From an uncultured Eubacteriales bacterium (GTDB lineage Bacteria > Bacillota > Clostridia > Oscillospirales > CAG-272): a stretch of DNA of 20,994 nucleotides. The notes beneath the pieces are model-generated. The model had not been told where the DNA came from and did no database searches. It saw nothing but the letters and a program-made list of their open reading frames with translations. The stretch lies in NCBI GenBank assembly GCA_900547565.1, contig URHI01000018.1, positions 1-20,994 on the forward strand. Reading direction: 5' to 3'. A program made the translations under genes and the position numbers. Positions 1 to 10,727 of the stretch are shown one piece after another (the stretch's first letter is position 1; each line of letters opens with the position of its first letter).

Positions 1-2535
1 GAACTCAATGGAGGACGGGTCGCCGCCGTGCTCACCGCAGATACCGCAGTGAATGTCGTGGCGTACCTCGTGACCAAGCTCAACAGCCATTTTGATCAGC
101 TTGCCTACGCCTACCTGATCAAGACGTGCGAAGGGATCGGATTCGTAAATCTTGTTCTGATAGTAAGCAGGCAGGAACTTGCCGGCGTCGTCACGGCTGA
201 AGCCGAAGGTCATCTGAGTCAGGTCGTTGGTTCCGAAGCAGAAGAACTCAGCTTCCTTAGCGATCTCGTCAGCGGTCAGAGCAGCTCTCGGGATCTCGAT
301 CATGGTACCGACCTCATACTTGAGATCGCTGCCTGCGGCCTTGATGAGCTTGTCAGCGGTTTCAACCACGATGTCCTTGACAAACTTGAATTCCTTGACC
401 TCGCCGGTCAGAGGAATCATGATTTCGGGAACGATGTTCCAGTCGGCATGACGGGCCTTTACAGCAAGGGCAGCCTTGATGACGGCATTGGTCTGCATCA
501 CGGCGATCTCGGGGTAGGTGACGGTCAGACGGCATCCGCGGTGACCCATCATGGGGTTGAACTCGTGAAGGTCGGAGATGACCTGCTTGATATATTCAAC
601 GGTCTTGCCCTGAGAATCGGCAAGTAATTTAATATCGGCTTCCTCGGTGGGAACGAACTCATGCAGAGGCGGATCGAGGAAACGGATGCAGACGGGCTGT
701 CCGCCGAGAGCCTCAAACAGACCCTCGAAGTCTGCCTGCTGCATGGGCTCGATCTTGGCCAGAGCTGCCTCGCGCTCCTTGACGTCTTCTGCACAGATCA
801 TTTCTCTGAATGCACCGATTCTGTCGGGATCGAAGAACATATGCTCGGTACGGCACAGACCGATACCCTGTGCACCGAAGGCGGCAGCCTGCTTGGCGTC
901 CTTGGGAGTGTCGGCATTGGTGCGGACCTTGAGTGCCTTATACTTATCGGCCAGCTCCATGATACGGCCGAAGTAGCCGCTGTTGGGGTCGGCGGGAACG
1001 GTGGGAATAAGCTCACCGTAAATGTTACCTGTGGAACCGTCAAGCGACAGCTCGTCGTTCTCGTGGTATACCTTGCCGGCGAGAGTGAAGCGCTTGTTTT
1101 CCTCGTCCATCTTTATATCGCCGCAACCGGAAACACAGCAGGTACCCATACCGCGGGCAACAACGGCTGCATGTGAGGTCTGACCGCCGCGGACGGTAAG
1201 AATACCCTGTGCATACTTCATACCCTCGATATCCTCGGGAGAGGTTTCAAGACGGACCAGCACGACCTTTTCACCGGCCTTGCCGCGCTCTGCAGCATCC
1301 TCTGCGGTGAATACTATCTTACCTGCGGCAGCACCGGGAGAAGCGGCGATACCCTTGCCGATAGCCTTGGCCTTCTTGAGAGCCGCAGCGTCGAATGTGG
1401 GATGCAGCAGCATGTCGAGCGACTTGGCGTCGATCTGCATGAGGGCTTCCTTTTCGGTGATCATGCCTTCGTCGATAAGGTCGCAGGCTATCTTGATGGC
1501 GGCAGCGGCGGTACGCTTGCCGTTACGGGTCTGGAGCATGTACAGCTGATCGTGCTCGATGGTGAACTCCATATCCTGCATATCTCTGTAGTGATTCTCG
1601 AGAATATTGCAGACCTCCTGGAACTTGGCAAAGGCAGCCGGGAACTTGTCCTTCATCTGGTCGATAGGCATAGGAGTACGGACACCTGCAACGACGTCCT
1701 CGCCCTGTGCATTGGTCAGGAACTCGCCCATGAGGCCCTTTTCACCGGTAGCGGGGTTACGGGTAAACGCAACGCCGGTGCCGCAGTCGTCGCCCATGTT
1801 GCCGAACGCCATCATCTGGACGTTAACAGCGGTACCCCAGGAGTAGGGGATATCGTGGTCCATACGGTAGATATTTGCGCGGGGGTTGTCCCAGGAACGG
1901 AACACGGCCTTGATAGCCTCGAACAGCTGCTCCTTGGGATCGTCGGGGAAGTCCTTGCCGAGCTGGTTCTTATACTCGGCCTTGAACTGATTAGCCAGCT
2001 TCTTAAGGTCGTTGGCATCCAGCTCGACGTCAAATGTGACGCCCTTTTCTTCCTTCATCTTGTCGATGAGCTTCTCGAAATACTTCTTGCCGACTTCCAT
2101 AACGACGTCGGAGAACATCTGTATGAATCTGCGGTAGCAGTCCCAAGCCCAGCGGGGGTTGTTGGACTTCTTTGCGATAACGTTTACCACGTCTTCATTA
2201 AGACCGAGGTTGAGAATGGTGTCCATCATGCCGGGCATGGAAGCGCGTGCACCGGAACGTACAGAAACGAGCAGGGGGTTGTCCAGGTCACCGAACTTCT
2301 TGCCGGTGATCTTCTCCATTTTTTCGATGTACTCCATGATTTCGGCCATGATATCGGGGTTGATCTGACGGCCGTCCTCATAGTATTTGGTGCAGGCCTC
2401 GGTGGAAATGGTAAAGCCCTGAGGAACAGGAAGACCTATATTGGTCATTTCGGCGAGGTTGGCGCCCTTGCCGCCGAGGATCTCGCGCATTTTTGCGTTA
2501 CCTTCGGTAAAAAGGTAGCAGTATTTTTTGGACAT
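1..2535 (-). CDS. ppdK: Pyruvate, phosphate dikinase (3' end cut by window edge)
   Basis: Cytoplasmic enzyme interconverting pyruvate + ATP + Pi and PEP + AMP + PPi; in anaerobic Clostridia it usually serves PPi-dependent glycolysis or gluconeogenesis. The minus-strand frame is open for 845 codons from the ATG at 2533-2535 to base 1. The protein begins MSKKYCYLFTEG and has the N-terminal nucleotide-binding (ATP-grasp) domain with GGKGANLAEM. The central phosphohistidine motif GGQTSHAAVVARGMGT puts the swivelling His at residue 455, the position of the phosphorylated His in the Clostridium symbiosum enzyme. The C-terminal PEP-binding barrel contains CGICGEHGGDPSS at about 830-842. Family members are about 875 residues, so roughly 30 C-terminal residues lie outside the window. 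A GGAGGT ribosome site at 2545-2550 sits 9 nt before the ATG and fixes the start. The gene is divergent from pth/mfd. The identification is essentially certain. Confidence 0.97.
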   Translation of the reverse strand, partial: MSKKYCYLFTEGNAKMREILGGKGANLAEMTNIGLPVPQGFTISTEACTKYYEDGRQINPDIMAEIMEYIEKMEKITGKKFGDLDNPLLVSVRSGARASMPGMMDTILNLGLNEDVVNVIAKKSNNPRWAWDCYRRFIQMFSDVVMEVGKKYFEKLIDKMKEEKGVTFDVELDANDLKKLANQFKAEYKNQLGKDFPDDPKEQLFEAIKAVFRSWDNPRANIYRMDHDIPYSWGTAVNVQMMAFGNMGDDCGTGVAFTRNPATGEKGLMGEFLTNAQGEDVVAGVRTPMPIDQMKDKFPAAFAKFQEVCNILENHYRDMQDMEFTIEHDQLYMLQTRNGKRTAAAAIKIACDLIDEGMITEKEALMQIDAKSLDMLLHPTFDAAALKKAKAIGKGIAASPGAAAGKIVFTAEDAAERGKAGEKVVLVRLETSPEDIEGMKYAQGILTVRGGQTSHAAVVARGMGTCCVSGCGDIKMDEENKRFTLAGKVYHENDELSLDGSTGNIYGELIPTVPADPNSGYFGRIMELADKYKALKVRTNADTPKDAKQAAAFGAQGIGLCRTEHMFFDPDRIGAFREMICAEDVKEREAALAKIEPMQQADFEGLFEALGGQPVCIRFLDPPLHEFVPTEEADIKLLADSQGKTVEYIKQVISDLHEFNPMMGHRGCRLTVTYPEIAVMQTNAVIKAALAVKARHADWNIVPEIMIPLTGEVKEFKFVKDIVVETADKLIKAAGSDLKYEVGTMIEIPRAALTADEIAKEAEFFCFGTNDLTQMTFGFSRDDAGKFLPAYYQNKIYESDPFARLDQVGVGKLIKMAVELGHEVRHDIHCGICGEHGGDPSSIEF

Positions 2536-2561
2536 CTGGTAAATACCTCCGTATATAATAT

Positions 2562-2575
2562 AATTGTTGACAATT
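2562..2575. promoter_or_regulatory. 14-bp palindrome in the ppdK leader, possible operator
   Basis: AATTGT-TG-ACAATT is a perfect inverted repeat with 6-bp arms and a 2-bp centre, between the ppdK promoter and its ribosome binding site. It has the size and symmetry of a repressor half-site pair. It resembles no operator I can name with confidence: it shares only the TTGT/ACAA ends with clostridial Rex sites and lacks their longer spacing. It could also be an AT-rich coincidence. Confidence 0.3.
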
Positions 2576-2623
2576 TTATGAGCCGCCGGAGCCGTCCGTG
2601 CTTCCGTGTAAGACTCAAAGTTT

Positions 2624-2652
2624 ATTATAGCATACTTTTTTCCAAATTACCA
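2624..2652 (-). promoter_or_regulatory. Probable extended -10 promoter of ppdK
   Basis: On the minus strand a perfect TATAAT (2624-2629) is preceded by TGC, giving an extended -10 element (TGnTATAAT). The -35 hexamer at 17 bp spacing is poor (TGGTAA, 2647-2652), as is common for extended -10 promoters. Transcription would begin near 2617, leaving a leader of about 80 nt before the ppdK start codon. The motif is seen; its use as a promoter is inferred. Confidence 0.6.
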
Positions 2653-2810
2653 TAGTTTTTTTAATATTTGTACAACTTTTTCGGATTTTTTTCGCGTTGA
2701 GTATTCCGGCGGGCGTTATGTCAGGCAAAAACGCGTCCGGTGTTATGCCGAAGCTGTCCCGGGCGCATGAATTCCGAAGCAAATACAACGATACAAGTGG
2801 CAAATTATGA
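2653..2810. other. Middle of the ppdK/pth divergent intergenic region, nothing recognised
   Basis: The gap between the two divergent start codons is 361 bp. The promoters, the ppdK leader palindrome and the pth leader hairpin lie at its ends. The middle part contains a short imperfect direct repeat (CCGG..GTTATG near 2707 and 2738). I see no convincing gene with a ribosome binding site and no RNA element. Short ORFs crossing it run into the flanking coding and promoter sequences and resemble no family. Confidence 0.5.
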
Positions 2811-2839
2811 TTGACAACCGCCGCAAAATCAGGTATAAT
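2811..2839 (+). promoter_or_regulatory. Consensus sigma-A promoter of the pth-mfd operon
   Basis: An exact TTGACA (2811-2816) and an exact TATAAT (2834-2839) are separated by 17 bp, the canonical vegetative promoter with optimal spacing. The start point would be near 2846, giving a leader of about 50 nt. A perfect consensus suggests strong constitutive expression. This is the clearest promoter in the window. Confidence 0.9.
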
Positions 2840-2863
2840 ATATATACAAAAGAACAATAAAAC

Positions 2864-2885
2864 GCCGCGGGCACATGCCGGCGGC
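2864..2885 (+). promoter_or_regulatory. GC-rich hairpin in the pth leader
   Basis: GCCGC (2864-2868) pairs with GCGGC (2881-2885), then a G/G mismatch, then GGC/GCC closing an ACAT loop. The stem ends three bases before the AGGGG ribosome site (2888-2892) of pth. It lacks a following U-tract, so it is not a normal terminator. It could stabilise the 5' end or affect ribosome access. The pairing is seen; a function is not shown. Confidence 0.4.
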
Positions 2886-2896
2886 TTAGGGGTTTT

Positions 2897-3532
2897 ATGT
2901 CAAGTATTTTTGATCTGTTCCGCTCGATACAAAGCAAAGAACCGGCCGGCGCACCCGAATATCTTGTTGTCGGGCTGGGCAATCCCGGGATGGAATACGT
3001 TTATACCCGGCACAACGCCGGGTTTCTGGCGCTGGACTACATTTCACAGAAGTGCGGCGTCACGCTCGACCGCGCCAAATATCACGCACTGTTCAACTAT
3101 ACCGTGCTCGGCGGTCGCCGCATCATTCTGCTCAAGCCGCAGACGTTTATGAACGCCTCGGGGCAGGCAGTGCGCGAGTGTTCAACCTATTTCAATATTC
3201 CGACAGAGCATATTATCGTCATATCCGACGACATAAACCTGCCGGTAGGCCGCCTGCGTCTGCGCATGTCGGGCAGTGACGGTGGGCAGAAGGGACTTCG
3301 CAGTACCATAGAACAGCTGGGGAGTGATGCCTTCCCGCGAATCAGGATCGGTGTAGGCGCGCCGCCTACGCGCGAATACGAACTGGCCGATTGGGTGCTC
3401 GGCAAGATACCCGAGTGTGACCGTGAAACGCTGTTCCGTATGTTCGGTGTGGTGTATGAAACGCTTGAGATGCTGCTTCGCGGCGAGCAGGATGCCGCGG
3501 TTCGCCACTGTAACAGCGGAGGCGTGTCATGA
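2897..3532 (+). CDS. pth: Peptidyl-tRNA hydrolase
   Basis: Cleaves peptidyl-tRNA released from stalled ribosomes so that the tRNA can be recycled; cytoplasmic and normally essential. The 211-residue protein contains the family signature LVVGLGNPGMEYVYTRHNAGF (about 23-43), with substrate-binding Asn29 and catalytic His39. The SDDINLPVGRLRLR segment and the GSDGGQKGLRS motif follow, as in bacterial Pth. It is about 20 residues longer at the N-terminus than E. coli Pth (MSSIFDLFRSIQSKEPAGAPE), a modest extension. The ATG at 2897 follows AGGGG at 2888-2892. It is first in an operon with mfd, an order frequent in Firmicutes. Its TGA stop overlaps the ATG of a 14-codon mini-ORF. Confidence 0.97.
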   Translation: MSSIFDLFRSIQSKEPAGAPEYLVVGLGNPGMEYVYTRHNAGFLALDYISQKCGVTLDRAKYHALFNYTVLGGRRIILLKPQTFMNASGQAVRECSTYFNIPTEHIIVISDDINLPVGRLRLRMSGSDGGQKGLRSTIEQLGSDAFPRIRIGVGAPPTREYELADWVLGKIPECDRETLFRMFGVVYETLEMLLRGEQDAAVRHCNSGGVS

Positions 3533-3569
3533 GAAAAACAATTACAGATCACAGCTGCGGAGGCGTGTC

Positions 3570-3573
<4 letters not shown>
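3516..3573 (+). repeat. Tandem duplication of the pth/mfd junction
   Basis: The 17-bp sequence GCGGAGGCGTGTCATGA occurs at 3516-3532 and again, identically, at 3557-3573, a 41-bp period. Each copy carries a GGAGG ribosome site and an ATGA. In the first copy ATGA combines the pth stop with the mini-ORF start. In the second it combines the mini-ORF stop with the mfd start. This is best explained as a short tandem duplication of the translational-coupling junction. Confidence 0.9.
3529..3573 (+). CDS. Mini-ORF (14 aa) bridging pth and mfd
   Basis: The ATG at 3529-3531 overlaps the pth stop and opens a 14-codon frame, MRKTITDHSCGGVS, ending at the TGA 3571-3573 that overlaps the mfd start codon. 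It has its own GGAGG (3518-3522) at good spacing. Its last residues, GGVS, repeat the last residues of Pth because of the duplication. The frame is certain; whether the peptide is made or matters is unknown. Its most likely effect would be to carry terminating ribosomes from pth to mfd. Confidence 0.45.
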
Positions 3574-7130
<3,557 letters not shown>

Positions 7131-7135
7131 AGCTA

Positions 7136-7164
7136 TAGACAAACGGACGAAAATGGTGTAAAAT
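7136..7164 (+). promoter_or_regulatory. Probable promoter of the parvulin-like lipoprotein gene
   Basis: TAGACA (7136-7141) and TAAAAT (7159-7164), each one base off consensus, are spaced by 17 bp in the short gap after mfd. Transcription would start near 7171, about 40 nt before the lipoprotein start codon. No terminator is seen after mfd, so read-through is also possible. Confidence 0.6.
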
Positions 7165-7209
7165 ATCAGAGAGATGAGGCTTCATCTGCATGATGAAAGG
7201 ATTTGGTGC

Positions 7210-8523
7210 ATGAAAAAAACAGTTTTGCGGGTAGTTTGCTGTCTTTTGACGCTGGTAACGCTTTGCGCGTCGCTTACAGCCTGCTCATCGGACAAGCTGA
7301 TGACACTTTCCCGCCAGAGTATTTCGTTGAATCTCTATGAGCTTTATCTTTCAAGACAGAAGGGTACGCTTTGTACCACATATTATTACGGCTCCAAGGC
7401 AAAGTACAGTGAGTTCTGGCAGACGACCATTTCAACCGACGGTACGACATACAACGATTACTGGACGGCATATATACTCCAGTGTGTAAAGACCTACCTT
7501 GCCGCGCTTTATCTGTTTGAGGAGGAATATAAGCTGACGCTTCCGCAGTCGGCTATTGACGAGGTCGATGAAAAAATGGAGGAGCTGGTCATCGGTGACG
7601 GCGACGGCTCAAAGGCGGCGCTGAATAAGATACTGTCGGATTACGGCGTCAACTATAAAATGCTGCGCGAGTCTTACATCATCGAGGCCAAGGTGGACTA
7701 TCTGCACGACTATCTGTACGGTGCTGATCTGTCACGTGTCTCGGACGAGCTGAAGGATCAGTATTACCGCAACAATTATGTGCGGTTCAAACAGGTGTTT
7801 TTCGCAAATTACTATTATATTTATGAAACCGACGCCGACGGCACTGTAATATATTTTGATTCCGAGACAAAGAATCCGATTTACGATAAAATAAACGGAC
7901 AGCGTCATTTTGATGAATCCGGCAAAGCGCTTACCGACGAGAACGGTTCGATAATCTACTACAACGAGGACGGCACCATAGCCTATGACAGCGAAAACGG
8001 TGTTCCCGCTTATACCACCGACCCGGATACCGGCAACTACCGCACTGCGTCGTATACCGATGAGGAGCTTGAAAAGATAAGCACGCAGGCCAACGACATC
8101 GCCGAGTTTACCAAGCCGGGAGATACTGCAACGTTTGAGAGCTATATTACCAAATACAGCGATGACTCCGAAAGCCAGACTGCCAATCCGGACGGTTATT
8201 ACTTCCCGGTCAATGCTCAGTACAGCTACAAGTACATTGTGGATATCATTGAGCAGCTTGGCAAAATGGAGGTCGGGGAGATACGCGTGGTCGAGTCGGA
8301 TTACGGCTACCACGTTATAATGAAGTACGAGCTGGATGACGGCGCGTATGAGGATTCGGACAAAAGTGTGTGGTTTGAGAACGAGTCCAACAGCTTTTCG
8401 GACGATGTTCAGCAGTGGTTGTTCGCCAGCCGCTGTGAGGAATATCTTGACGACATCAAGGTCGACGAAAAACTGCTCGGTCAGATCGACATTTCCATGG
8501 TAAATCCCAACTACTATTATTAA
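7210..8523 (+). CDS. Lipoprotein with parvulin-like (PrsA/SurA-type) foldase domain
   Basis: Probable membrane-anchored peptidyl-prolyl isomerase or foldase acting outside the membrane. The 437-residue protein starts MKKTVLRVVCC with a hydrophobic signal and a lipobox LTAC (22-25), so Cys25 would be lipidated. Residues about 40-185 resemble the helical N-terminal chaperone region of SurA/PrsA proteins. The parvulin-like core appears split: YVRFKQVFF (190-198) fits the first strand, and FESYITKYSDD (309-319) with VGEIRVVESDYGYHVIMKYEL (355-375) fits the rest. About 75 Asp/Tyr/Gly-rich residues (205-280) lie between. The usual GGxLG stretch is replaced by NPDGYYF. The ATG at 7210 follows AAAGG with 9-nt spacing; an upstream in-frame ATG at 7174 has no such site. 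Enzymatic activity is not certain. Confidence 0.75.
   Translation: MKKTVLRVVCCLLTLVTLCASLTACSSDKLMTLSRQSISLNLYELYLSRQKGTLCTTYYYGSKAKYSEFWQTTISTDGTTYNDYWTAYILQCVKTYLAALYLFEEEYKLTLPQSAIDEVDEKMEELVIGDGDGSKAALNKILSDYGVNYKMLRESYIIEAKVDYLHDYLYGADLSRVSDELKDQYYRNNYVRFKQVFFANYYYIYETDADGTVIYFDSETKNPIYDKINGQRHFDESGKALTDENGSIIYYNEDGTIAYDSENGVPAYTTDPDTGNYRTASYTDEELEKISTQANDIAEFTKPGDTATFESYITKYSDDSESQTANPDGYYFPVNAQYSYKYIVDIIEQLGKMEVGEIRVVESDYGYHVIMKYELDDGAYEDSDKSVWFENESNSFSDDVQQWLFASRCEEYLDDIKVDEKLLGQIDISMVNPNYYY
8492..8520 (+). promoter_or_regulatory. Possible promoter of the thiT riboswitch transcript
   Basis: TTTCCA (8492-8497) and TATTAT (8515-8520) are spaced by 17 bp inside the last codons of the lipoprotein gene. 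A start near 8527 would place the TPP aptamer at the 5' end of the transcript. The -35 is only 4/6, so read-through from the upstream gene is an alternative. Confidence 0.35.
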
Positions 8524-8533
8524 AACCGAATAA

Positions 8534-8615
8534 AAGGGGTGCTGTGAAAACGGCTGAGATGGGACACTGTCCCGAACCCTATGAACCTGATACGGGTAAT
8601 ACCGGCGGAGGGAGT
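8534..8615 (+). ncRNA. TPP (thiamine pyrophosphate) riboswitch, THI element
   Basis: The conserved THI-box elements occur in order: GGGGTGCT, then GGCTGAGA, then ACCCTATGAACCTGAT, then GGGTAATACCGGCGGAGGGA. GCTGT-GAAA-ACGGC forms a stem with a GNRA loop, and GGGAC-ACT-GTCCC forms an additional arm. AAAA before the aptamer can pair with TTTT after it to close P1. TPP riboswitches turn off thiamine biosynthesis or uptake genes when the cofactor is abundant; here the next gene is the thiamine transporter thiT. Recognition rests on these conserved motifs and the matching downstream gene. Confidence 0.95.
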
Positions 8616-8619
8616 TTTT

Positions 8620-8640
8620 CAAGGATAGTTTCTATCCTTG
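8620..8640 (+). promoter_or_regulatory. Hairpin of the riboswitch expression platform
   Basis: CAAGGATAG (8620-8628), loop TTT and CTATCCTTG (8632-8640) form a perfect 9-bp stem immediately after the 3' strand of the aptamer. It is followed by only three Ts before TTTAAC, so it would be a weak terminator by itself. It may be part of the switch between on and off structures. Confidence 0.55.
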
Positions 8641-8647
8641 TTTAACG

Positions 8648-8674
8648 CGCGCCGTGTACTCTGTACGCGGCGCG
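8648..8674 (+). terminator. Probable riboswitch-controlled terminator before thiT
   Basis: CGCGCCGTGTAC and GTACGCGGCGCG pair over 12 bp (one G-U) around a TCT loop, followed by the AU-rich run ATTTATATTTTATTTATC. The U-tract is interrupted, so termination may be partial. It stands 34 bp before the thiT start and is probably the off-state terminator of the TPP switch. I did not find an obvious anti-terminator partner, so the mechanism is inferred. Confidence 0.55.
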
Positions 8675-8708
8675 ATTTATATTTTATTTATCTTTTTGGA
8701 GGAAACCC

Positions 8709-9299
8709 ATGAAAAAAAAGCAGAATCAGACAATCCTTGCCCTCGTTGAGGGCGCAGCAATGGCAGCGCTTGCTGTCGTTCTTCAACTTGTTATGAGTTT
8801 TATACCGGGACAGCCTCAGGGCGGCTCGATCTCAATCGCGATCATCCCGATAATCTACTATGCGTATCGCCGCGGCACCGGCTGGGGACTTCTTGCCGGT
8901 ATCGTTTGGTCGGTGACCGAGCTTCTCATCGGCGGCTTCTACGCTCCCCCGGCCGGAACCTTCTTCTCAGTGGTCCTTTGCCTGTTGCTTGACTACATAA
9001 TCGCGTTCGGCGTGGCAGGTATTGCACCCCTGTTTGCAAAGCCCTTCGGCGAGCGCCGCATACTCGGTTACACAGTCGGTGCGGTGGCTGTCAGCGTTAT
9101 CCGCTATATCAGCAGCTTCCTTTCCGGCGTACTGCTCTGGGGTTCTTACGCTCCGGAGGACATGAACGTCTGGCTCTACTCGCTGACCTACAACGGCGCA
9201 TATATGATCCCAAACATCATTCTTGCAGGCGTTCTCATCATCCCGCTCTGCCTCGCGGTCGATCCTAAGACGCTGAAGCCCTACAAGCGTACAAAGTAA
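8709..9299 (+). CDS. thiT: Energy-coupled thiamine transporter S component ThiT
   Basis: Substrate-binding membrane subunit of a group II ECF transporter; it imports thiamine together with the shared EcfT and EcfA/A' proteins, which are not in this window. The 196-residue protein is hydrophobic, with about six membrane segments. It shows ThiT-type signatures: SISIAIIPIIYYAYRRG (41-57), the Trp-rich GWGLLAGIVWSVTELLIGGFY stretch and, near the C-terminus, YSLTYNGAYMIPN. In Lactococcus ThiT such segments line the thiamine pocket. The ATG at 8709 follows GGAGGA at 8698-8703. The TPP riboswitch directly upstream independently supports thiamine as substrate. A strong terminator follows, so it is probably a single-gene unit. 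Confidence 0.95.
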   Translation: MKKKQNQTILALVEGAAMAALAVVLQLVMSFIPGQPQGGSISIAIIPIIYYAYRRGTGWGLLAGIVWSVTELLIGGFYAPPAGTFFSVVLCLLLDYIIAFGVAGIAPLFAKPFGERRILGYTVGAVAVSVIRYISSFLSGVLLWGSYAPEDMNVWLYSLTYNGAYMIPNIILAGVLIIPLCLAVDPKTLKPYKRTK

Positions 9300-9325
9300 T
9301 ACGGGATATACGCGAAAGTATCAAT

Positions 9326-9368
9326 AAAAAATCACTTTACCGCTTTTAAAACGGTAAAGTGATTTTTT
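9326..9368. terminator. Bidirectional intrinsic terminator between thiT and prfB
   Basis: A perfect 17-bp inverted repeat (9326-9342 with 9352-9368) with a 9-nt loop has a run of A on the left and a run of T on the right. It therefore gives a hairpin plus U-tract on either strand. It lies 26 bp after thiT and 45 bp after the convergent prfB stop, and can serve both. Confidence 0.93.
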
Positions 9369-9413
9369 GTATATGTCGGAGCAGTCAACTGCGAATTGGC
9401 AACCTGTGGGGAA

Positions 9414-10520
9414 TTATTTGGCGGTCATTTTGAGATATGCGTTGATAAAGCCGTCAATTTCGCCGTCCATTACGGCGGTGATATTTCCGTCCTCATAGCC
9501 GGTACGGGTATCCTTGACCAGCGTATAGGGCATGAAAACGTACGACCGTATCTGATTGCCCCATTCGATATTTGTTTTGACACCGCGCACCTCGTCGATG
9601 GTGTCAAGCCGTTCCCGTATCTTGATCTCCATGAGCTTGGATTTGAGCATGCGCATGGCAGTTTCTTTGTTTTGCAGCTGTGAGCGCTCGGTCTGACAGG
9701 TGACGACAATGCCGGTCGGCTTGTGCAGTATGCGAACTGCCGAGCTGACCTTGTTTACGTTCTGTCCGCCGGCTCCGCTGGAGTGGTAGGGCATGAAGTC
9801 GTAATCCTCGTCGCGTATGACTATGTCGTCCAGCTTGTCGAACTCGGGCATGACCTCAATGGAGGCAAATGAAGTGTGCCGGCGTCCCGATGCATCAAAC
9901 GGTGAAACGCGCACCAGTCGGTGTACGCCGTGCTCGCTTTTGAGATATCCGTATGCGTTGATACCCTCTACCATGATAGTCGCGCTTTTGAGCCCGGCTT
10001 CCTCGCCGTCCAGCCAATCTGTCAGCTTGACGTTGTATTTGTGGCGCTCTGCCCAGCGTGTAATCATGCGGTACAGCATTTGTGCCCAGTCCTGTGCCTC
10101 GGTGCCGCCCGCTCCCGGGTGGAACGATATTATCGCGTTGTTTCTGTCATATTCGCCGGACAGCAGGATTTCTATGCGGCGTTCCTCTTTTTCACGGTTA
10201 ATTGCTTCAAGCTCGGCCTGGACCTCGGGCACGGAGGACTCGTCATTTTCCTCAATGGCCATTTCCGCCAGTGCGATCGCGTCCTCAAGGCGGTTGTGCA
10301 AGGCATCATAGCCCTCGATCTTATCCTTTGTCTGCTTGATCGTCTGGAGCACGCGGGAGGAATTCTCCTGATTATTCCAGAAGTCGGCGTCCAGCGTTTG
10401 CTTTTCCAGCTCGGCGACGTTATTACGCAGCTCGTCTATCCGGAGCGCCGAACCAAGCTCTTTTATGTCGTCCCGCAGCGCCAGCAGTTTATATTTTGCA
10501 TCTTCCAGTGCTATTATCAA
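9414..10520 (-). CDS. prfB: Peptide chain release factor 2 (no programmed frameshift)
   Basis: Terminates translation at UGA and UAA by reading the stop codon and hydrolysing peptidyl-tRNA. The 368-residue protein has the RF2 codon-reading motif SPF (206-208) and the catalytic GGQ loop SSGAGGQNVNK with GGQ at 251-253. In many bacteria codon 26 of prfB is an in-frame UGA bypassed by +1 frameshifting. Here the corresponding stretch reads ELGSALRIDELRNNV in one uninterrupted frame, so autoregulation by frameshifting is absent. The start is TTG at 10518-10520: GGGGAGGT (10526-10533) lies about 6 nt upstream and no suitable ATG exists nearby. It converges on thiT and shares the terminator at 9326-9368. 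Confidence 0.96.
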   Translation of the reverse strand: MIIALEDAKYKLLALRDDIKELGSALRIDELRNNVAELEKQTLDADFWNNQENSSRVLQTIKQTKDKIEGYDALHNRLEDAIALAEMAIEENDESSVPEVQAELEAINREKEERRIEILLSGEYDRNNAIISFHPGAGGTEAQDWAQMLYRMITRWAERHKYNVKLTDWLDGEEAGLKSATIMVEGINAYGYLKSEHGVHRLVRVSPFDASGRRHTSFASIEVMPEFDKLDDIVIRDEDYDFMPYHSSGAGGQNVNKVSSAVRILHKPTGIVVTCQTERSQLQNKETAMRMLKSKLMEIKIRERLDTIDEVRGVKTNIEWGNQIRSYVFMPYTLVKDTRTGYEDGNITAVMDGEIDGFINAYLKMTAK

Positions 10521-10573
10521 ATCTGACCTCCCCGCCGTTCTCCCGGCGTATTTCGTTTATACAATTACGTATC

Positions 10574-10603
10574 ATTATAACATATATTACCCGCTCTTGG
10601 CAA
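10574..10603 (-). promoter_or_regulatory. Promoter of prfB
   Basis: Minus-strand TTGCCA (10598-10603) and a perfect TATAAT (10574-10579) are 18 bp apart, and the -10 is extended (TGTTATAAT). The predicted start is about 45 nt before the TTG codon of prfB. Further upstream, toward trxA, a weak stem (10639-10658, ACACC/GGTGT with poor U-tract) may end the trxA transcript, but it is not convincing. Confidence 0.75.
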
Positions 10604-10727
10604 TAGTATTTACGATTTTTTTGACTTATAAACCGCAAACACCGCCGTGCGGGGGTGTCCGCGACATAATGAGTGACGCGGATATTGCCCCGGCGCGGCG
10701 GTGTACGGTCGGCGGTGTGCCGGCGGA

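Noticed and set aside
1402..2655. 417-codon plus-strand ORF opposite ppdK
   Set aside because: It is the antisense shadow of the strongly conserved ppdK frame, resembles no protein family and has no ribosome site.
3417..3569. N-terminal extension of Mfd
   Set aside because: The frame is open upstream, but this part overlaps pth, has no ribosome site and is unlike Mfd; the ATG at 3570 has an ideal GGAGG.
7732..8622. 296-codon minus-strand ORF opposite the lipoprotein
   Set aside because: It covers the TPP aptamer in reverse and the lipoprotein coding region; the sense-strand features are far better supported.
10639..10658. Terminator after trxA
   Set aside because: The stem is short with a mismatch and the U-tract is poor (TTTGCGG), so it is not listed as a feature.
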